NCBI GenBank assembly: GCA_000697335.1 | Contig: JNEM01015017.1 | Span: 1-24,040, forward strand | Origin: Conidiobolus incongruus B7586 | Taxonomy: Eukaryota; Entomophthoromycota; Entomophthoromycetes; Entomophthorales; Conidiobolaceae | Length of the DNA stretch: 24,040 bases | Direction of reading: 5' to 3' | Part shown: positions 1-10,806 of the stretch, one piece after another | How the letters are laid out: each line of letters begins with the position of its first letter | How positions within the stretch are numbered: the first letter of the stretch is position 1 | Position numbers and translations under genes: made by a program | The notes under the pieces: generated by a model | What the model was told of the DNA's origin: nothing | Seen by the model: only the letters and a program-made list of their open reading frames with translations | The model's database searches: none

Positions 1-17
1 TATATATATATATATAT
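1..17. repeat. (TA)n dinucleotide microsatellite
   Basis: An uninterrupted TA run occupies the first 17 bases. It may extend to the left of the window. It is not a telomeric repeat. Confidence 0.8.
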
Positions 18-324
18 CAAATCTAAAAAAACTTTAAAACGTTATTATTATTTTAATTCAATTAGTATTATTATCATATTTGTATCAATTTCTCTATTGT
101 AAAAATGAACACATAATAAGTAAATTTTTTTATATTTAATTTAAATATTGAAATCATATTAAAAATATAATCATTAATAATTTCTATTAACTGGATACCT
201 AATTAAAAAATGATAAAATTGCCAAACTTATTATGTCTATTTATAGTTTAATATATATTGATAAATTATAAACATCAATAATATAATGATTGAATAAATT
301 AATAAATTAATATATATAAGTTAG

Positions 325-343
325 AGATGTGTATAAGAGACAG
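325..343 (+). other. Tn5/Nextera mosaic-end sequence (probable adapter artefact)
   Basis: The bases read AGATGTGTATAAGAGACAG, identical over all 19 positions to the hyperactive Tn5 mosaic end used in Nextera (tagmentation) libraries. It is the most GC-rich word in its surroundings, and nothing around it resembles IS50 or Tn5 genes. A chance 19-base match in 24 kb is negligible. The likely explanation is untrimmed adapter or a chimeric fragment built into the contig, so bases 1-324 and 344 onward may not be adjacent in the real genome. Confidence 0.93.
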
Positions 344-3300
344 GCTTTTAATTAATATGAATACTTTTTTCTATCTAATTAGATAATTCATAATTCTATG
401 ACTATTATTTTTAATTTAAATATAAATATAAAATTCATACAATTAACAATTTCTTTAAAACCAATAATTTTACTAATTTCATTAACTAAAAAGCATCACC
501 CATTTAAAACTAATTAATTTAGATGAAATGATTATTAGACACATTGATAAAATTTGAATATAATAAGTTAAAGAAATCCAATTATAAATTTAATGATTTT
601 TTAATTTAATTTCTAAATTTAATAATTAGTATTAAAATTATACCTTATAAAAGATATACTTATATTGAAGAAAATTAAAATTATTAATTAATAAATATTT
701 CAATAATTTGTAATTTTAATATAATAAAATATATTATTATAATAATTATATATAATAATCTAGTAGAAAAAATGGTGAATATTTTTAAATGATTTATATT
801 TGTATTTTTTTATTAAAAAAAATATAAAAATTTTAAAACCTAAATATAATTGATTTTAAGTAATCGTATTAGTTTTTTAATAAGATTTTTTTAAACCAAT
901 CAATTATATTATAGCTCAGTATTAGAGAATTGATTATAATTATCATTCAATATATATTATAAACGGATCTATTTATTTTAATAATATATATATTAATACT
1001 AAAAGTTATATCATTATATATTGTATATAAAAGTTGATTGAGGAAAAAATCAATCGTTTGTCTTGATTTAGTCACATTTAAAAATAGTGTGATATCTTCT
1101 TTTTGTAATCAATATATAATCCTTTTAAATAAATTTAAATAGATATGCAATTGTATTATCAAGCAAGAGTATTTATAAAAAAATTGAGTAAAATTTAGTT
1201 AAAATATATTGAATTACCAATTTAGAATTTAATATTGAAAATAAATATTTTAAGTGAAGTAATTTTTGTAATTAATATACCTATCCATAAAATTTTCAAT
1301 AATATATTTAGTAATTTTAATATTATCAAAATTAACTAATATTAAAGTTATAATAATTAAACTTTTCTATATACCAAAAAATTTAATCATAACAATTTTT
1401 GGGTATATAAACTATTTCAAATTTGAATTGATATTGTTTAAAATATCTTTGATTCAAATTATATAAATAATATTTGAGAAAATAAACTATAATTTGAATT
1501 ATTTTATAAGGATTAATATTATTTCCGAATTTAAATTAAATATAAATTGAATCGCAGTTTAACCTTGATTAATTCATATTAAGGAGTATGGAGCTTATTT
1601 CATTAATATTATAATCCTCACATCAAATATAATTTGATTTATTTTTAATAAAGTATGCAGTTTTTAATTATATTTTACTATAGCATTATAAAAACCTTTG
1701 TGTAATCTAATGTTTATTGAGAGTAATATAATTTCAGGAAATAATTGAATAGTATGATAATTTAGTGTAATTGTTATGGCTGCTGTAATTGATATTACTC
1801 AAAATGAAAAAAATATATTTAAATTAATTATGTTTAATGTTATGATATATTTAATGTCCTGCGTCATTAATTTATCATATTAATTGCTTAAAATACTCCG
1901 TGATTAATATATGTTTTGCAATATATGCAAAAAATATTATGAGTATTATACATCTATATATTCTATTTATATGTATTAAATATTACATTAATATAATAAT
2001 GATTCTCTTTAAAAACTATATATTGAATACTACATAACTTAGTTTCAATAATTTTAAATAGCGATTATATAAAATGAAATAAAAAATTTTAAAAAATAAT
2101 ATATTATTAATAATATCATCAGAGATGTTTCTTGATAAATTATGATAATCAATATAACTAAAAATTAGTGTTAATATCCCTCTGATATTAGTTACTTGAC
2201 TTTTATATTTAAGTCTCGATTGATTAAAATAAAGTTATAATATTATTGTAATTATTATTAAGATTGCATATAAAATGATTTATCCAATAAAGGAATTACC
2301 GACATAAATCCAATTAAAAGGACTCTATTGAGTTTATACACAAGTAATTTTGAGTGTTTCATAAATTCTTTTAAATCAATTTAATATTCTGATATGGATT
2401 TAATAGTTTAAGGTTATATTAATTAAAATAAAATTATATTTAATTAACAATAATTTTAAAAGATTATAATGACGATATATTAATTACTAGTATTAATAGA
2501 ATAACCCAAGACAAAAATATATATTTTCAACTCTTAAATCATACAAATTCACTTTATATATTCTATTTTAATACTAAATTCAATTAATATACTGAGAAAA
2601 CCTAATAATAAGGTGACTTTTGGGACAAAATCCATCACTGGTTAATTCATATGATATTTTCAATTTATGGAATTTTGTTTATTCCCATAAAATTCCTAAA
2701 AAATATATTAATAAAACTGAGATAGTTTTGATTATTAGATTATATAACTCAATATGTCTCATAATTTCACTTAGTTATATTATTGAAAATCATTTAATTA
2801 TAACTAATAATTTTTAACCTTTAAAATTTATTATTAATTTTTTCCTCAATTTTTTGTTATCAATAAAATTGAGTACAAAAATTATTAGCATATAATAAAA
2901 CTGGAAACTTAATAAATTTGATTGAATAAGGCAATTATAAAAAAATTAAATTGTTCCTAAATTACTACAAACGAACATTTTGAAAATTATAATTATGGCA
3001 AATTGAAAGCGACTGGATTTATCTTATATCATTATAGATTGTTGCTGAAAATATTCAAATACCTCAGTAGGATGCGTCTCTCACATGATATTTGAAAAGT
3101 GATGTTAGAAAATATTTGTTATTAAATGAGTATTTTATAGTATTAAGTTTTGTGATATATTTGAAAGTCTCAATTTTGAAAAATTTTAGTTGATTTAGTA
3201 AATTGAATTTGCATTTTAGTGAGCACAGAGTGAAAAAGTATGTTATTGAAGGCTAATCGCTAAATATAATACCTTAATAAAACATATAAATGACAGATAT

Positions 3301-4019
3301 TCAAATGATAGCAATTTCTTTTCATATTTAATATAAACAGATATTTGAATTCCTCCTAACGCATCCGAAAATATCCTCAAAATAACAGTAATTCTAATTT
3401 AAACCCTATTTAAAACAGTGTGAAAATTTTAGATTTTCTCAATAAATTCAGATTTAATAAATGGGAACTAGTTGATTTTGGTTGAATTTTTTGATTGTGG
3501 AATGCTATCTCAATAGCTTTGAAGGAAAATTTTCAAATTATTGTGGAGTGGTAGTGTATTCTTTTGGTAATTACAAATTGCTTTCATTATTTAATAATTA
3601 TTCAATATGTGCCATTTGATAAAAATGCTATAGATTTAGTTAATTAATTGATTATTATGGATCAAAATTTGAAAAAATCACTGAAATTCAGCAAAGAAAT
3701 TATTGAAATCAATTTATCAAAATAAATTCTCATGATATTTAAAATGGCTAGAATCGAAAGGAGAATTGGGTCGAACAAATCAGATGACTAATCATATGAG
3801 TTGTAATCAACTAAATTGATTATATGCAAGATAAACCATAGTACAATATCCCATAACACTTCAACTTCATTCAAATGGTCTTTAGACTCTGTAAGCATAA
3901 ACTTCTTCGTATTAAATATACCTGATTTGGAAAATCATTACCAATTATTAAATAATTCATATTATTACCAATTGCAAATTTAAATCTTACATCTAGTTTT
4001 GAATCCAATCAGTATTGAA

Positions 4020-6944
4020 ATGAGCGATACAGAAGATAATCATGTTAATAATCAGTGTAACAGCTTGAGAAAGCCCAGAAAGTATCGTCCTATCACCCAG
4101 TCTTTCTATGGTGTACACCACCACAAGCCCATGGAGCCTGCTACCTTCACTTTGGAGGGTGACGGTGTTCGAAATCAGACTATGGCACTCAATGATTTTG
4201 AGCTGAATAACTCTTTCTCTCCATCCCAGGACAATGCCTTTTTGCCAGGTAAAGACTTCCCTAGCTCATTAACAAACGATATCCAGAATCCCTTACTTAA
4301 TCATAAACAATCCTATTCTTCAAACCTCAGTGGATTTGGTGTTAGCAGTTATCAAACTGCCAATGATATGGACGAAACCACGTCCGTTGATGGACCCAAC
4401 GACTACCAGGAATCACTTGCTACTAAATATAACGGCTATTCAGGTACCCCATCTATTCCCTCATATAACGAAACCGTCTCAAATATCAATCAAACTACTA
4501 TCACTGAATCAACTCCTCTGATTCACAATTCTAAGGACCTTGAGGCGAATGCACCAGTTAAACCAAGTTTCATACTTCGTGTAATCAAACTTTTGCCAAC
4601 CGTTGCACTTGGAATGATTCTCAACGTACTTTGGGCAGTCAGTTCTGGTATGATCATTTTCCCAGTACATCTCCAACCTTTCAAGGACTTCGGTCCAGAT
4701 GGTATCTCTAACTTTTTAATCACAACAATTATCAGTCAGCTGGTATTCAGTTTGGGAGGCTCTGTATTTGAGTGCGGTGTTGGTGGTTTCATGCTTGAAG
4801 TGGTTCCTTTCTTGCATATTATGGTTGATATTATTATTGAATCTGTAGGTGCAACCAATCCAGAGCAGATCATCCCTACTACCTTGGTTGCCTACGCTTT
4901 AGGTACTATCTTTACCGGTATTGTGTTCATGGGATTAGGAAAATTCCGACTTGGCTACCTTGTTGGTTTCTTCCCTCGTCACATTCTCGTCGGTTGTATT
5001 GGAGGTGTTGGTGTCTTCTTATTTCAAACTTCTATTGAAATCATGACCCGTACACAATTATCATTTACCGACCTCTCCACATGGATACGTCTCTTCGATC
5101 AAGATAAGCTCCCCTTATGGTTGACTGCATTTGCCATTGCATTTACTCTCAAGATGATCCAGCGCAAGGTTGATTCACCCTCCCTTATGCCTGTGTTCTT
5201 CACTTGCATTCCTATCGTATTCTTTGCTTTTGTATTCCTATTCAATATTCCACTTAACAAGTTACGTGCTCAGGGCTGGCTCTTTCCCCTTCAGGAGCAG
5301 ACCAAGCCCTTCTATGACATGTACCTTCAGTTTAATTTCCGCAACACTAGTTGGTCTACTTTACCCAAGGTCATCCCCACAATCCTTGCACTCACCTTTT
5401 TTGGTGTCCTTCACGTTCCTATCAACGTACCTGCTCTTGCTGTCAGTACCAAAAATGATACATATGATATCAATAAGGAATTAGTCGCTCATGGATATTC
5501 CAATTTACTCTCTGGATTTGCTGGATCATTACAAAATTATTTGATCTATTCTTCCAGTGTTTTATTTTACAAATCTGACGGTAACGACAGATTAGCTGGT
5601 ATTATGGTTGGTTTATTAACAATCGTGGCATGGATGATCGGTCCCTCTATTATTACCTATGTTCCAACGCTTGTTGTAGGTAGTTTGTTAGCATTCCTTG
5701 GTGTCGAACTTGTCAAAGAAGCAGCTGTCGAGACTTATGGTGTTATGAATAACCTCGACTACTTCACTATCCTAATGATCATGGCTGTAATGGCTACTTT
5801 CGGGTTTGTTGAAGGTATTTTTGTTGGTATTGGTGCTGCTTGCCTCTTTTTCGTCTTTATCTACTCCTCAAGAACTTCCATTAGATCTTCTTACTCTGGT
5901 CTTGCTGCTAAAAGTACTGTCAGAAGACCTCAGCGCCAGAGGGAATTTTTGGATAAGGTATCCTCCCAGATTCATGTTTTGAAGCTCCAGGGATACATGT
6001 TCTTTGGTACTATTGGTCAAGTTGAAAGCAAGATAAAATCTTTATTAGAGCATACTGTATGGTCTACAAGTCCTATTCGCTTCCTTGTACTCGACATGGC
6101 TCTCGTTAACGGTGTTGATTTTAGTGCTGCTGAAGCATTCATTAGAATCCAAAGACTTTTGGCCGGCCGCGGCGTTCACCTTGTAATCTGTGAAGTTGAT
6201 GCTGAATCTGAAGTCGGTAGAGCTCTTCGTGCTGTTGGCGTTTGGGGTCTCGATATGAGCTCATCTATTCACAATTTCAATACCATTAACGATGCTTTAG
6301 AATGGTGCGAGAATACTTTGTTAAGTGTATCATACTATTTAGCTTCTCAGTCATCTGTTGAGAATCGTAGTATTCCCTTCACTTCCACTCCCGCAACAAA
6401 TGGAATTGAAATTGCTCACACTCCTCGTACCCAGTATTTGGCTCAAGCTGCTAACCAATTCTCTTCCATTGAAGCTACAATGTTAAGCAATCAAAAGCAA
6501 CCATTGGCTCTTCTTCTTCAAATATTTAGTAATCATGCTCACAATCTTGATCAAGTCATCTATCCCATTAGTTTGCACTTTGTCCATCGCAAATTTGCCA
6601 AGGGTACGATTATCTACAATAAGGGAGACGATCCCGACGGTCTTTACCTCATTGAGAGTGGTTTGATCAAATCACAAGCTTACGACAGTAAGAACAATGT
6701 CAAGACTATTGAATCCATCATGCCTGGAGGTCTCCTCGGAGAACTTACAACCTACACCAATACACCCAGAGTCACCACCCTCATTTGTGAATCTGATGTA
6801 ACAGCTTGGTATCTCAGCAAAGACAAGTTAGACAGATTGGTTCATGAGGATCCAGCACTCGTACACCGTTTTACACTAATGACTTTGAATTTTGCATTAC
6901 AAGATATTCGAACTTATAGTTCCAAAGCGTTTGAAATGAATTAA
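4020..6944 (+). CDS. VSB1: SulP-family transporter with STAS and cyclic-nucleotide-binding-like domains (Vsb1/YGR125W type)
   Basis: Intronless, 974 residues from the ATG at 4020. The frame opens after an in-frame TAA at 3981, and the only earlier candidate start is a TTG, so 4020 is the first usable start. Residues 1-185 are a polar cytoplasmic tail with an acidic dileucine motif (ESTPLI, 163-168), the type read by AP-3 for vacuolar delivery. About ten to twelve hydrophobic segments span roughly 190-630. A STAS domain follows (about 643-780, including GVDFSAAEAF), then a cNMP-binding fold (about 852-955). That fold has a phosphate-cassette-like GEL...TPR, with Glu908 and Arg917 kept. This domain order is that of yeast Vsb1, a vacuolar protein needed for arginine storage. 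Vacuolar membrane location and basic amino-acid transport are inferred from that relationship; sulfate transport is the less likely alternative. It runs convergently toward FRG1. Confidence 0.9.
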   Translation: MSDTEDNHVNNQCNSLRKPRKYRPITQSFYGVHHHKPMEPATFTLEGDGVRNQTMALNDFELNNSFSPSQDNAFLPGKDFPSSLTNDIQNPLLNHKQSYSSNLSGFGVSSYQTANDMDETTSVDGPNDYQESLATKYNGYSGTPSIPSYNETVSNINQTTITESTPLIHNSKDLEANAPVKPSFILRVIKLLPTVALGMILNVLWAVSSGMIIFPVHLQPFKDFGPDGISNFLITTIISQLVFSLGGSVFECGVGGFMLEVVPFLHIMVDIIIESVGATNPEQIIPTTLVAYALGTIFTGIVFMGLGKFRLGYLVGFFPRHILVGCIGGVGVFLFQTSIEIMTRTQLSFTDLSTWIRLFDQDKLPLWLTAFAIAFTLKMIQRKVDSPSLMPVFFTCIPIVFFAFVFLFNIPLNKLRAQGWLFPLQEQTKPFYDMYLQFNFRNTSWSTLPKVIPTILALTFFGVLHVPINVPALAVSTKNDTYDINKELVAHGYSNLLSGFAGSLQNYLIYSSSVLFYKSDGNDRLAGIMVGLLTIVAWMIGPSIITYVPTLVVGSLLAFLGVELVKEAAVETYGVMNNLDYFTILMIMAVMATFGFVEGIFVGIGAACLFFVFIYSSRTSIRSSYSGLAAKSTVRRPQRQREFLDKVSSQIHVLKLQGYMFFGTIGQVESKIKSLLEHTVWSTSPIRFLVLDMALVNGVDFSAAEAFIRIQRLLAGRGVHLVICEVDAESEVGRALRAVGVWGLDMSSSIHNFNTINDALEWCENTLLSVSYYLASQSSVENRSIPFTSTPATNGIEIAHTPRTQYLAQAANQFSSIEATMLSNQKQPLALLLQIFSNHAHNLDQVIYPISLHFVHRKFAKGTIIYNKGDDPDGLYLIESGLIKSQAYDSKNNVKTIESIMPGGLLGELTTYTNTPRVTTLICESDVTAWYLSKDKLDRLVHEDPALVHRFTLMTLNFALQDIRTYSSKAFEMN

Positions 6945-7880
6945 TTATTTTCAAAATTATTATCAAAATGACTAACCTTAAAATTATATTTTTAACTATT
7001 ACTTTTATTGTGAATAAATTTTTTATTATGAATCATTAACTAAATTGTTTTTTTTAAAATATAAATATAATAATTAAAATAGAATAATATTAATACTTTG
7101 ATATCATTACTATAATTATAATAAATATATAATTAATTTAATAATTATTTTTTGTAAAATTTTTTTTTCATTAGTTATTAATTAATTTAAATTTAAATTT
7201 TTTTAATATAACAAATTTATACAAGATTAAAAATTATTTTTATTAATAAATAATTTTAAAAAAAAACATTAGGAATTACAATTTTATTAATAGAATTTTA
7301 TATAAATTTAGTATCAATTAAATAATTCAAGTTTTTTTTGAAATCATAAAATATTTAGCTAATTTTATATTTAATCATTTTTAATAAATAATGCTCTAAA
7401 TTAAAGTTTAAAAATTTTAGGAAATATTTATAATTCCAATTGAATTTATTTTTTTTCAAAATAACAATTCTAAAAGTTATATTTGATAATTTTGAATTAT
7501 GAAATTTTAATTATTGACTGACTGTGGTATATTTTTTGTTAAACACATTATTAAAGTGATAAATTTATAACATTCTGTAATTAATATTTGCTAAAAGCGT
7601 ATTGTAATCTTTTCAAAGATCAACTTTATGGATGATAGTAAAATCAGAAGATGTGATATAATTGATATAATTTAAATATTTGAAAATCTTATTTAAATTG
7701 TCAATAATAAGGTATAATTTATTGAGTGTTGATCGAATGATATAGTTCAGTGACCTAGCTAAATCAATAATGATATTAGAATATTAAAAAAATAAAAAAT
7801 ATTTAAATCTTACAATACAAATGAATCAAAAATGCATGACTAAATAATGCCTCGAATCATGTATAAAACGAGATGAGATT
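6945..7880. other. Convergent intergenic spacer (two 3' ends)
   Basis: This AT-rich spacer lies between the stop of the transporter (+) and the stop of FRG1 (-), so it should hold both 3' UTRs and polyadenylation sites. Several T-rich and A-rich runs and AATAAA-like words are present, but in this composition they are not diagnostic. I see no gene. Confidence 0.6.
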
Positions 7881-8669
7881 CTACATACAAAATTTATCTG
7901 ATTTGACTTTGGCTCTCCTATCCAAAAGAGCTTCATTCAATCTGCCGTCCTCTTTTGCTTTCTTCAGCTCATCCAAATCCGAAGTGAGCTTCTTTCGTTT
8001 ACCCTGGAAACTCATGTATTTCATACCAATCTCATCCTCTAAATTAGATGTGATTTTAACCTCGTCCACACGTTTCTTGGAAGCTTGGAGGCGTTCATAG
8101 CGAACTTGATTCTGGCATCTGACTTTAAAAGTTTGTGCAAATCCGATATACTCTTCGGTAGCGGTTAACTTTTGAGAAACTTCGTCGAATGTTAAGAATT
8201 TGTCATAAACACTTTGAAAACAGACTCCATCTTCACGAATCACTACAGTCCACTCCTCTTGAGGGCCAATAGCTTCTTTATGAGCAGTGACAACTCCAAA
8301 TTTATCGCAGGATAAATATTTTGAATAGCATGTTTTAAATGTGAATTTGGAACTGTCAATAACTCGTTGACCTGTAAAAACTTGCTGAACGCTACTTGGT
8401 TCAAAATTACTTAAAGCTTGGTCATTTTCACCGATTGATTTAGGTTTCAGAATATGCATTTCATTTGTTTGAAAAGTAACAGGAGTGTCTGCGGGAAATG
8501 ATATTGTGATAGGACCTACTAAGTCATCTAACTCTTCAACAAATGTCCAACCTTCTTGAGGTATGTCATCAGAAGTTTGCTTATGAGATTTATCACTGGA
8601 TTTTTTCTTCTTTTTGGGTTTATCGCCCTTAAAACTTAATTTATTGGATTTCTTTCTTAATGGATCCAT
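7881..8669 (-). CDS. FRG1: FRG1 family protein (fascin-like beta-trefoil, RNA/actin-associated)
   Basis: Intronless, 262 residues, close to the 258 of human FRG1. The start ATG at 8669 has A at -3, and the stop is TAG. Residues 3-30 are Lys-rich with a PKKKKKS nuclear-localisation-type stretch, as in human FRG1. The middle (about 55-195) matches the fascin-like beta-trefoil, including CYSKYLSCDKFGVVTAHKEA followed by IGPQEEW, which parallels the human GYGKYLGI...AIGPREQW segment. The C-terminus LLDRRAKVKSDKFC is nearly the same as the family hallmark LLDRRAKLKADRYC. In animals FRG1 is nuclear, bundles actin, and is found in spliceosomal C-complex preparations; the fungal role is less clear. 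It lies convergent to the transporter and head-to-tail behind the coiled-coil gene. Confidence 0.96.
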   Translation of the reverse strand: MDPLRKKSNKLSFKGDKPKKKKKSSDKSHKQTSDDIPQEGWTFVEELDDLVGPITISFPADTPVTFQTNEMHILKPKSIGENDQALSNFEPSSVQQVFTGQRVIDSSKFTFKTCYSKYLSCDKFGVVTAHKEAIGPQEEWTVVIREDGVCFQSVYDKFLTFDEVSQKLTATEEYIGFAQTFKVRCQNQVRYERLQASKKRVDEVKITSNLEDEIGMKYMSFQGKRKKLTSDLDELKKAKEDGRLNEALLDRRAKVKSDKFCM

Positions 8670-9016
8670 ATTTTTAATTTTGTGTTTATAATAAGTTTTA
8701 GGATTTTGTAATCGAAAGAATTAAAATATATAATTTTTTATGGTAATGAGATTATTATGGGAATTTTATTTTACATCAATTTCAATCTGAATATTTTCAA
8801 TAAATATAAAATAAAATTATAAATTAATATAATTCAAAAATGTTTATTGGGTTATTTCATAGAGTAGTATATAGTAATATCGATAATTATGCAGTCTGAA
8901 TAATTGAATATAAGGGTGGGTATGTTGGTGGATAGGGGTAGTGGATTTGTATACATTGGTAGTATAAATTGATTTAAATTGGGACCAAAATTATGATAGA
9001 TGGAATTAAGATGGAA
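8670..9016. other. Tandem intergenic spacer: FRG1 promoter and 3' end of coiled-coil gene
   Basis: These 347 bases on the minus strand separate the stop of the coiled-coil gene (9017) from the ATG of FRG1. The half next to FRG1 is AT-rich. Around 8911-8945 the plus strand is unusually G-rich (GGGTGGG, GGATAGGGG), so the minus-strand transcript of the coiled-coil gene would have a C-rich patch just after its stop. I see no further gene. Confidence 0.5.
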
Positions 9017-10806
9017 TTAATAATAATCACGATATTGGTGTTCAGGACCCTGATAAAGAGCAACACCAACGGCTGTAGCTAAAAGTGTGATGAATTTGAA
9101 CCAAGTCCATATATACAAGCAGAAATTTTGTATTAAGTTGACAACACCTCTAGGGCGTCTTGGTCGCCTCATAGCCATTTTCTTATGTAGACTTGTGGAG
9201 GAACTGGGATTAACTCCTACAATGCTAACCGATTCATCAGGGTTAATAGTGGGGGTCTGGTGACTAGGAGGGAAGTTATATTGAGTTGGAGAGTAATTAC
9301 TTGGAGGCTCAGGGATCCCTGATAAGGATATGCGAGTTTGAGAGCTGCTGTGAATCCAATTATATAAGGCTTCATTACTGGCGTCTGCGAAACCACTGAT
9401 TGAACTTTTGTTACTCAAGAGCCCATCACCAATACCACCTTCAATCTCCTTCCAAAGGGTCCTACCTCGAATTGACGCATTCTGACCCGCGGAAGAAGTT
9501 GAATAAGATCTATTATGTGACATGGGAGCGCGATGTCGTAGTGTTGCAGCTGGACTTGCAAGATATGGGGCCTCCATTGCAAATGACGATACTGAAGACC
9601 TTGCTGAGTTGAGTAAATTGAAAAATAGTCCAGTTCCGCTACTGATACTTTTACTCATGTCAGATCCTTCTGTAAGATCTACCACCTTGGTATTGTTTTT
9701 GCCAAACAAATTCTCATAGAAAGTAATCCTGGAGTTGGCTTCTTCCAATTCGTAACAATGACGGTTTAAACGGTTAAGTTCTTCCAAAAGACTAGCAATA
9801 TGGACCTCTAGCTCTTTTTTATCGGACTCCAATTTGCGAGACTGTGACTCAAGTTTTTGAATACGTTCCACAAGGTCTTGGTTGCTTGGTGTAATGGGAG
9901 CAGAAGGATTTGGGTCAATGAATGAATCAAAGCGGGGTAAGGTAGGTCTTAAGCTGATGGGTTCCATAGTCAAGGTAGGTGTGGAATCTTCGTGTGAAGC
10001 AGCTTCCTGAGCTGCCTTCATCGGCTTAACAGTATGGTGAATACTTTTTTGACGATGAGTGAGCTCAAAGTTTTTGTCTTCCAAGTCTTCAATTTTTTTG
10101 TTGCTCTGGTCCAACTGTTTTCGCAATTCATTTAATTCTTGTTCCAATTCACGAGCCTGTTTCACATTCACTTTTTCCAAATGCTCTTTCTCCTGTGTTA
10201 GAGTTGCGACTTTAGCTTGTAAATCTGAATTTTGTTGGTGAAGTTCCTCTAACTCCTCTTCAGAAATTAAACTCTTGCGCTCCGTGGATTTGACTTTTAG
10301 ATTGGTGGTAGCTTTGCGGTCTGAATGCTCATACCTTGAGCGACTAACTGGAGTAATAATCTCTGTTGAATCGCTATCTTGATTACTTTCCAAAGCTCTA
10401 CGTAATTCTTCACATTCGGCTTGAAGGTTGTGATTCTCTTCCATATATTGGTGCCTTACTTGAGTTGCCAAGTCAAGTTCTATAAATATTTCCAATTATA
10501 AATATTTAAAGAAATAATAATATAATTAAAATATAATATACCATTTTCTTTTGTCTTTATCAAATGATAAGCTGTATCCAATAAGTGTTTCAAGTTGATA
10601 TCTTCACAAGCTTGTGAGCTTGTTATTAATTTATTTGTAATATCAATTTCTTCGGCATCTAAACCACAAGAATATTAATATACTCAAATTTTATTAATAA
10701 AAATTGAAATTTAATTACTTTTAGTTGTTTCATTTTTACTTTTTAGTTCTTCGGCTTTAAAATTATTTAAATTCGAAGCTTTTGGTTTATTTTGCTCTAG
10801 ACTCAT
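9017..10806 (-). CDS. Tail-anchored coiled-coil protein, three exons, function unknown
   Basis: Exons are 10806-10719, 10658-10542 and 10479-9017, giving 555 residues. Intron 1 (60 nt, GTAATT...TTTAG) and intron 2 (62 nt, GTATAT...TATAG) are both phase 1 and restore one frame across all exons. The third exon alone has no ATG near its 5' end, which is why the upstream exons are needed. Long heptad-type coils lie at about 60-105, 140-213 and 270-327, followed by a Ser/Pro-rich linker. A basic stretch (RPRRPR) then leads into one hydrophobic segment near 521-544 and a short tail QGPEHQYRDYY. This is a C-terminal tail anchor with the coils in the cytosol. The segment DLATQVRHQYMEENHNL loosely recalls the CC1 box of BICD/TRAK dynein adaptors, and the ending could suit a KASH-like or mitochondrial/ER anchor. 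Both ideas are inference; I do not recognise the family. Confidence 0.85.

Larger units (their letters stand above)
1..4019. other. AT-rich gene-free region
   Basis: About 4 kb of very AT-rich sequence with stops dense in all frames. It opens with a (TA)n run at 1-17. I find no tRNA, no conserved coding signal and no recognisable transposon. The longest open stretch (2620-2817) begins at TTG, has no ATG and encodes AT-driven Ile/Asn/Leu/Tyr-rich sequence, so I do not call it. The last 150 bases before the transporter carry two ACCAATT words (near 3938 and 3967) that could be CCAAT-type promoter elements. The only sharp non-random signal is the 19-bp Tn5 mosaic end at 325-343. Confidence 0.6.

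Noticed and set aside
1-17. TA repeat as a telomere or chromosome end
   Set aside because: It is a simple dinucleotide run, not a G-rich telomeric repeat.
2620-2817. 65-codon open stretch on the plus strand
   Set aside because: It starts with TTG, has no ATG context, and its composition is that expected from AT-rich DNA; no motif is visible.
3760-3790. TTCGACC on the minus strand resembling a tRNA T-loop
   Set aside because: The T stem has a mismatch and no complementary acceptor stem exists at the right distance.
3999-4019. N-terminal extension of the transporter to position 3999
   Set aside because: The codon at 3999 is TTG; a fungal gene should start at the ATG at 4020, and a stop lies in frame at 3981.
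4523-5484. Overlapping frames inside the transporter gene
   Set aside because: They are shadows of a well-supported coding sequence.
10480-10495. Start of the coiled-coil gene at 10495
   Set aside because: That codon is TTG and the bases lie inside an intron ending in TATAG; the frame continues from an upstream exon instead.
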